Source: Deltaproteobacteria bacterium
GTDB taxonomy: Bacteria; Myxococcota; Myxococcia; Myxococcales; 40CM-4-68-19
DNA: 11,450 nucleotides
Reading direction: 5' to 3'
NCBI GenBank assembly: GCA_005879505.1
Contig: VBKQ01000297.1
Coordinates: forward strand, 1 to 11,450
The notes beneath the pieces were generated by a model. The model was given only the letters and a program-made list of their open reading frames with translations, was not told the DNA's origin and searched no databases. The translations under genes and the position numbers were made by a program. Shown piece after piece: positions 7,468 to 11,450 of the stretch. Numbering within the stretch: position 1 is the stretch's first letter; each line of letters opens with the position of its first letter.

Positions 7468-9093
7468 TTACCGACGACGGTTCTTCTTCTTGTTCTGCCG
7501 CTCCTTCTTCCGCTTCTCCCGCAGCCGCCGCCTCTCCTCGTCGCTCATCTGCCGCGGCGGCGCCCCGCCCATTCCCATCAGGCGCTGCCGGGCCAGCGCC
7601 GCCGAGTGCGACCCCTTGCCGCCCGCGGCGGGCATCGCTTCCGCGCCCATGTCCTTCGGCAGCCCGAACAGCTTGGCCAGATCCTCCGGCGGCATGCCCT
7701 TGAGCTGATTCAGCTGTGCGAGCTGCCGGAACCCGGGCAAGCGCTGCAGGAGGTTCATCCCCGGCGCGCCGGGCCCGCCCCCGAGCTGGCGCATCACCTT
7801 CTGCATGGCGAAGAACCGGTCGAGCAGCGCGCGGACGTTCTCCTTCTTCTGGCCGGACCCGCGGGCGATGCGCTCGATGCGCTCGACGCCGATCACCGAC
7901 GGGTTCTTCCGCTCGGTCTTCGTCATCGAGGAGATGATGGCCTCGACCCGGTGCAGCTCCTTGTCGTCGAAGGTGACGCCCTCCGGCAGCTCGCCGAAGA
8001 GCGGGAACTTCTCCAGGAGCTCGTTCACGCTGCCCATCTTCTTCACCAGCTTGATCTGCTCGACGAAGTCGTGGAGGTCGAAGTTGCCGGTGAGGATCTT
8101 CTCCGCGTCCTCCTCGGCCTTCTTCTCGTCGACCACCCCCTCGAAATCCTTCATCAGTCCGACGATGTCGCCGAATCCGAGGATGCGGGAGGCGAGCCCT
8201 TCGGGCCGGAACTCCTCGAGCTTGTCCAGCGCCTCGCCCATGCCGATGAACTTGATCGGCTTGCCCGTGACCTCCTTGATGGAGAGCGCGGCGCCGCCGC
8301 GGGCGTCGCCGTCGAGCTTGGTGAGGACGAAGCCGGAGAGGTCCAGCCGCCGATCGAACTCGGCCGCCGTCTTCACCGCGTCCTGGCCAATCATCGCGTC
8401 GGCGACGAGCAGGATGTTCTCGGGCCCGACGCGCGTCTTGAGCTGCTCGAGCTCGCTCATCATCTCTTCGTCGATGGCGAGGCGGCCGGCGGTGTCGTAG
8501 AGCACGACGTCGCGGTTCTTCTCTCCCGCGTACGCGAGCGCGTGCTGCGCCATGTCCGGCGGCTTGACGTTCTCCTCGTAGAAGACGGGGATGTCGAGCT
8601 TCTGTCCGAGCTGCTGCAGCTGCTCCACCGCGGCGGGGCGGTAGATGTCCGCCGCCACCATCAGGGGCTTCTTGCCGCGCTTGAGCAGGAGGTTTGCGAG
8701 CTTGGCGACGGTGGTGGTCTTTCCGGAGCCCTGCAGGCCGACCATCATCACCCCGGCCGGCCGCTCTCCCTTCTGGGCCAGCGCCAGCGAGGTGTCGACC
8801 GGCCCCATCAGCGCTTCCAGCTCGTCGTGGCAGATCTTGATGAAGTGGTCGCCGGGCGCGACCTGCAGCTTCTTGCCCTTCTTGTCGGTGACTGAGGTCG
8901 TCACCACCTCGCCGAGCGCCTTCTCCTTCACCCGGGCGAGGAAACGCTTGGCGACGTTGAACTCGACGTCCGCCTCCAGCAGCGCGACGCGGATGTCGCG
9001 CAGCGCATCGTCGATGTTCGCTTCCGTCAGCTCGGCCTTGCCCGTGAGCTTGTGCTTGGCGGCGCGGAAGCCCTTGGTGACTGCGTCGAGCAT
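7468..9093 (-). CDS. ffh: Signal recognition particle GTPase Ffh
   Basis: Ffh is the SRP protein that binds 4.5S/SRP RNA and signal sequences and delivers ribosomes to FtsY at the inner membrane. It has 541 residues, longer than E. coli Ffh (453). Visible are the N domain (1 to about 90, with ALLEADV at 37-43 and GDHFIKICHDELEALMG at 81-97); G domain motifs GLQGSGKTT (119-127, P-loop), DIYRPAAVEQL (149-159), DTAGR (200-204) and TKLDGDARGG (258-267); GFGDIVGLMKDFE (306-318); and the M domain (about 330-460) with the RNA-binding helix region MTKTERKNPSV then ERIERIARGSG (404-414). A tail of about 100 residues ends in a run of Lys/Arg/Gln/Asn (about 519-541). ATG 9093-9091 has AGGAG seven bases upstream. 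It converges on the phospholipase-like gene with 11 bp between stops. Intact and essential in most bacteria. Confidence 0.97.
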   Translation of the reverse strand: MLDAVTKGFRAAKHKLTGKAELTEANIDDALRDIRVALLEADVEFNVAKRFLARVKEKALGEVVTTSVTDKKGKKLQVAPGDHFIKICHDELEALMGPVDTSLALAQKGERPAGVMMVGLQGSGKTTTVAKLANLLLKRGKKPLMVAADIYRPAAVEQLQQLGQKLDIPVFYEENVKPPDMAQHALAYAGEKNRDVVLYDTAGRLAIDEEMMSELEQLKTRVGPENILLVADAMIGQDAVKTAAEFDRRLDLSGFVLTKLDGDARGGAALSIKEVTGKPIKFIGMGEALDKLEEFRPEGLASRILGFGDIVGLMKDFEGVVDEKKAEEDAEKILTGNFDLHDFVEQIKLVKKMGSVNELLEKFPLFGELPEGVTFDDKELHRVEAIISSMTKTERKNPSVIGVERIERIARGSGQKKENVRALLDRFFAMQKVMRQLGGGPGAPGMNLLQRLPGFRQLAQLNQLKGMPPEDLAKLFGLPKDMGAEAMPAAGGKGSHSAALARQRLMGMGGAPPRQMSDEERRRLREKRKKERQNKKKNRRR

Positions 9094-9139
9094 GCGATGC
9101 TCCTCGAAAGAGGGCGGGTTTTAACATAGAGAGAAAGCC
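9094..9139. promoter_or_regulatory. Divergent ffh/dedA intergenic region with ffh Shine-Dalgarno
   Basis: Only 46 bp separate two divergent start codons. On the minus strand AGGAG (9104-9100) is the ffh ribosome binding site. An AT-rich patch at about 9115-9128 (ttttaacatag) is the only candidate -10 area for either gene: TAACAT on plus or TATGTT on minus, each four of six matches. No convincing -35 was found at the right distance. Confidence 0.4.
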
Positions 9140-9742
9140 GTGGAGCACGCGCTCACACATTTGATTTCGAAGTTCACCTACATCGCCATCGTGGCCGTGC
9201 TCTCGGCAGCGGGGCTCGGAGTACCGATCTCCGAGGATCTCACGCTGCTGGTCGCCGGTGGCCTGGCTGCCCGCGAGGTGACCGAGTTCTGGCCGACGCT
9301 GTGGGCGGGCTACTTCGGGGTGCTGCTCGGGGACGTGCTCATCCATCACTGGGGCTACAGGATCGGCCCCGCGGCGTACAACCACCGGCTGGTGCAAAAG
9401 CACTTGTCGGCGGAACGGCAGGAGAGGCTTCGCAGGCATTTCGAGAAGCACGGCTTCCTGACGATCGTCGTGGGGCGGCACACGCCCATGCTGCGCGCGC
9501 CCATTTTCTTTCTCGCGGGTGCCTCCCGCGTCCCCCTGTGGAAGTTCGCCCTGGCGGACGCGCTGTCGGCGGCGGTGACGGTGCCGATCGTGGTGACGCT
9601 CGGTTTCTACTTCGGGGAGCACCTCGACGACATCCGCAAGAAGATCCACCACTTCGAGTGGGCGATCGGCGGCGCCGTAGCGGTCGCCGTCTTGATCTGG
9701 TTCCTGCTGCGCCGGCGGCGGGGGCGGCCTGCAGATCTGTAG
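9140..9742 (+). CDS. DedA-family integral membrane protein
   Basis: A 200-residue DedA/SNARE-associated (VTT-type) membrane protein. Members are undecaprenyl-phosphate or phospholipid flippase-like transporters tied to envelope homeostasis. Features seen: the re-entrant N-terminal motif with acidic residues in LGVPISEDLTLLVAGGLA (26-43, Glu32-Asp33); a second helix with GVLLGDVLIHHWGYRIG (60-76); the DedA signature GRHTPMLRAPIFFLAGASRV (112-131, Arg113, Pro116, Arg119); a hydrophobic segment at about 137-158; and a final transmembrane helix (about 174-190) followed by an Arg-rich cytoplasmic end. The length is typical. The start is GTG 9140 with GAGAAAG a few bases upstream, a weak site. The substrate is not evident from sequence. 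Its closeness to ffh is probably positional, not functional. Confidence 0.9.
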   Translation: MEHALTHLISKFTYIAIVAVLSAAGLGVPISEDLTLLVAGGLAAREVTEFWPTLWAGYFGVLLGDVLIHHWGYRIGPAAYNHRLVQKHLSAERQERLRRHFEKHGFLTIVVGRHTPMLRAPIFFLAGASRVPLWKFALADALSAAVTVPIVVTLGFYFGEHLDDIRKKIHHFEWAIGGAVAVAVLIWFLLRRRRGRPADL

Positions 9743-9760
9743 CGAAGGCAACTCCACGAG

Positions 9761-9843
9761 TACCCGGGGCCGGACTCGAACCGGCACGAGCTTTCGCTCA
9801 GGGCGTTTTAAGCGCTCCGCGTCTACCGTTCCGCCACCCGGGC
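9761..9843 (-). tRNA. tRNA-Leu (anticodon UAA)
   Basis: An 83-nt class II tRNA. The acceptor 5' strand GCCCGGG (9843-9837) pairs with CCCGGGT (9768-9762), discriminator A at 9761. The D-arm contains GGTAGACGC. The anticodon loop CTTAAAA gives anticodon UAA between GAGCG and CGCCC. A variable arm GAGC-GAAA-GCTC is a hallmark of tRNA-Leu/Ser. The T-arm is GCCGG-TTCGAGT-CCGGC. CCA is not encoded (CTC follows). Two departures from a canonical fold are a G1-U72 pair and an A-C mismatch at 28-42 of the anticodon stem. All identity elements expected for tRNA-Leu, including A73, are present. Confidence 0.93.
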
Positions 9844-9855
9844 ATTCCTCGATCC

Positions 9856-9884
9856 AGTTTCACGCGACGCTCGCCCGGTTTCAA
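9856..9884 (-). promoter_or_regulatory. Possible tRNA-Leu promoter
   Basis: On the minus strand, TTGAAA (9884-9879) is followed after 17 bases by GAAACT (9861-9856), which would start transcription near 9849, just before the tRNA 5' end at 9843. The -35 is good (five of six) but the -10 matches only three of six. Spacing is the main support. Confidence 0.3.
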
Positions 9885-9945
9885 GCACTGGCCTTGCTGG
9901 CAGAAATGGCTTCCGGGCCGCGGTTTCGTTATCTTCCCGCGCCCC

Positions 9946-11450
9946 ATGGACTTCGATCGCGATTTCGGCGTCAACCAGGTCTTCGTCGAGGACCAGTACG
10001 AGCGCTGGCGGAACAACCCCGCCGCGGTTTCTCCCGAATGGCAGCAGTACTTCGCGCGGCTGCACGGCCTGCCCACTCCTGCGACATTCCAGGCGAGCGC
10101 CTGGTCTCAGCCCGCGCCCACGCCCGCCCCGGGCGGCGACGGCAACGGCCATCTAGCGATCGAGTTTCCTCCCGAGACCGGATTCGAGCTCCTATCGATC
10201 CCCGCGCCCGCTCAAGAGCGGCTGCAGGCGGAGATCCTGCAGGAGAAGGTCGGAGAGCTGATCAACGCCTACCGCATCCGCGGCCACCTCTTCGCGAATC
10301 TCGATCCGCTCGGCCTGCTCCAGCCACCGCCGCCCGAGCTGGAGATCGAGCACTTCGGCCTTTCCGATCAGGAGCTGGACAAGCCGTTCGCCACCGGTGA
10401 CTTCGCCGCCGGCAAGGGCGAGATGACCCTTCGCGAGATCCTCGCGTACCTCAAGCGGACCTACTGCCGCACCATCGGCGTCGAGTACATGCACGGCGAG
10501 GATCCGGCCATCAAGCGGTGGCTGCAGGAGCGCATGGAGGCGGCGCAGAACACGCCGACCCTCTCGCGCGAGCAGAAGCTGCGCATCCTCGCGCGCCTCA
10601 CCGATGCCGAGACGCTGGAAACCTTCCTCCACCGCAAGTACATCGGCAAGAAGCGCTTCTCGCTCGAGGGCGCGGAGAGCTTGATCCCGCTGCTGGACTG
10701 GCTGGTGGAGGAGTTCGGGAGGCAGGGCGGAGAAGAGATCGTCCTCGGCATGGCCCACCGCGGCCGCCTCAACGTCCTCGTCAACGTGCTCGGCAAGGGG
10801 CTGCGCGAGCTGTTCGCCGAGTTCGAGGACACGGAGATCGAGACGATGATGGGCCGGGGCGACGTGAAATACCACCTCGGATACTCCGGCGACCGGACGT
10901 TGCCCGACGGCCGCAGCATGCACCTGTCCCTGGCCTTCAACCCGAGCCATCTGGAGATCGTCGACCCGGTGGTCGAGGGGCGTGTCCGCGCCAAGCAGGA
11001 TCGCACCCTGAACTGGGAGGGCGCCCCGGCGCCGCGCGACCCGGAGCGGCGCAAGGTGCTTCCGGTCCTCATCCACGGCGACGCGGCCTTCGCCGGGCAG
11101 GGCATCGTGGCAGAGGTGCTGAACCTCGCGAACCTGGAAGGGTACGCGACGGGCGGCACCATCCACGTGATCATCAACAACCAGGTGGGATTCACGACGA
11201 ATCCCGAGGACGCGCGCTCGACGCCGTACGCGACGGACATCGGCCGCGTGCTGCGGGCCCCCGTCTTTCACGTCAACGGCGAGGACCCGGAAGCCGTGGT
11301 CTGGGCAGTGCAGCTCGCGGTCGACTACCGGCAGCAGTTCCGGCAGGACGTGCTCATCGACCTCTACAGCTACCGCAAGTACGGCCACAACGAAGGCGAC
11401 GAGCCCGCCTTCACGCAGCCGCGCATGTACGAGGTGATCCGGCAGAAGAA
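9946..11450 (+). CDS. sucA: 2-oxoglutarate dehydrogenase E1 component (3' end beyond window)
   Basis: This is the thiamine-diphosphate-dependent E1 subunit of the 2-oxoglutarate dehydrogenase complex. It decarboxylates 2-oxoglutarate in the TCA cycle and passes the succinyl group to E2 lipoyl. The first 501 codons are present, of about 900-1000 expected. Visible are an N-terminal E2/E3-binding-type segment (FGVNQVFVEDQYERWRNNP, residues 7-25) of the 'N..Y.E..Y..W..DP' type; a short Pro/Ala/Gly linker (about 55-67); VLGMAHRGRLNVL (266-278, cofactor and substrate binding His271/Arg272); FNPSHLEIVDPVVEGRVRAKQ; and the ThDP/Mg motif from HGDAAFAGQG (377-386) to IINNQVGFTT (409-418). YRKYGHNEGDEPAFTQP follows near 482. 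The start is ATG 9946; no Shine-Dalgarno is seen before it, but no better start exists. It is divergent from tRNA-Leu. Confidence 0.97.
   Translation, partial: MDFDRDFGVNQVFVEDQYERWRNNPAAVSPEWQQYFARLHGLPTPATFQASAWSQPAPTPAPGGDGNGHLAIEFPPETGFELLSIPAPAQERLQAEILQEKVGELINAYRIRGHLFANLDPLGLLQPPPPELEIEHFGLSDQELDKPFATGDFAAGKGEMTLREILAYLKRTYCRTIGVEYMHGEDPAIKRWLQERMEAAQNTPTLSREQKLRILARLTDAETLETFLHRKYIGKKRFSLEGAESLIPLLDWLVEEFGRQGGEEIVLGMAHRGRLNVLVNVLGKGLRELFAEFEDTEIETMMGRGDVKYHLGYSGDRTLPDGRSMHLSLAFNPSHLEIVDPVVEGRVRAKQDRTLNWEGAPAPRDPERRKVLPVLIHGDAAFAGQGIVAEVLNLANLEGYATGGTIHVIINNQVGFTTNPEDARSTPYATDIGRVLRAPVFHVNGEDPEAVVWAVQLAVDYRQQFRQDVLIDLYSYRKYGHNEGDEPAFTQPRMYEVIRQK

Noticed and set aside
6616..8895. Plus-strand open frame of 759 codons
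   Set aside because: It is a shadow of the phospholipase-like gene and of the antisense of ffh; no recognisable domain.
9743..9760. Terminator between dedA and tRNA-Leu
   Set aside because: The 18-base gap has no stable stem or T-run on either strand.
6872..9787. Minus-strand open frame of 971 codons across dedA, ffh and the phospholipase-like gene
   Set aside because: It is a different frame from ffh with Arg/Ala/Gly-rich junk translation and crosses three well-supported genes.

Overview
The window is about 11.4 kb of very GC-rich, densely coding bacterial DNA. It most resembles Myxococcota (Anaeromyxobacter/Myxococcus-like deltaproteobacteria). This placement is inferred from base composition, the multi-part chemosensory operon, and the style of Ffh with its long basic Met/Lys/Arg-rich tail. 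No marker in the window fixes the taxon. No gap between genes exceeds about 105 bp, and I saw no insertion sequence, CRISPR array, phage gene or long repeat.

Region 1 (1-4345, minus strand) is a chemosensory operon read right to left: a 61-residue remnant receiver domain, a receiver-CheW fusion, a CheR methyltransferase with a TPR-like C-terminus, a CheW, and a CheA kinase that runs off the left edge. Every junction is a start/stop overlap of 1 or 4 bases, so the five genes look translationally coupled. No flagellar gene, chemoreceptor or CheB lies inside the window. The TPR on CheR and the receiver-CheW protein suggest an alternative-function or gliding-type pathway rather than classical flagellar chemotaxis, but this is inference.

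Region 2 (4432-7456) holds a minus-strand quinone oxidoreductase (PIG3-like), and divergently from it a helical-backbone metal receptor (BtuF-like) gene that is ATGA-coupled to a secreted, C-terminally anchored zinc phospholipase C/S1-P1-like protein. The oxidoreductase and the metal receptor are each broken by loss of an internal block with a change of frame. The remnant receiver next door has also lost its middle, in frame. Three internal excisions within about 1.7 kb, all flanked by intact genes, are the oddest feature here. They could be real decay or an assembly artefact.

Region 3 (7468-11450) is housekeeping: ffh (SRP GTPase, minus), a DedA-family membrane protein (plus, divergent from ffh across 46 bp), a tRNA-Leu(UAA) gene (minus) with two unusual pairings, and the first 501 codons of sucA (2-oxoglutarate dehydrogenase E1, plus), which runs off the right edge.
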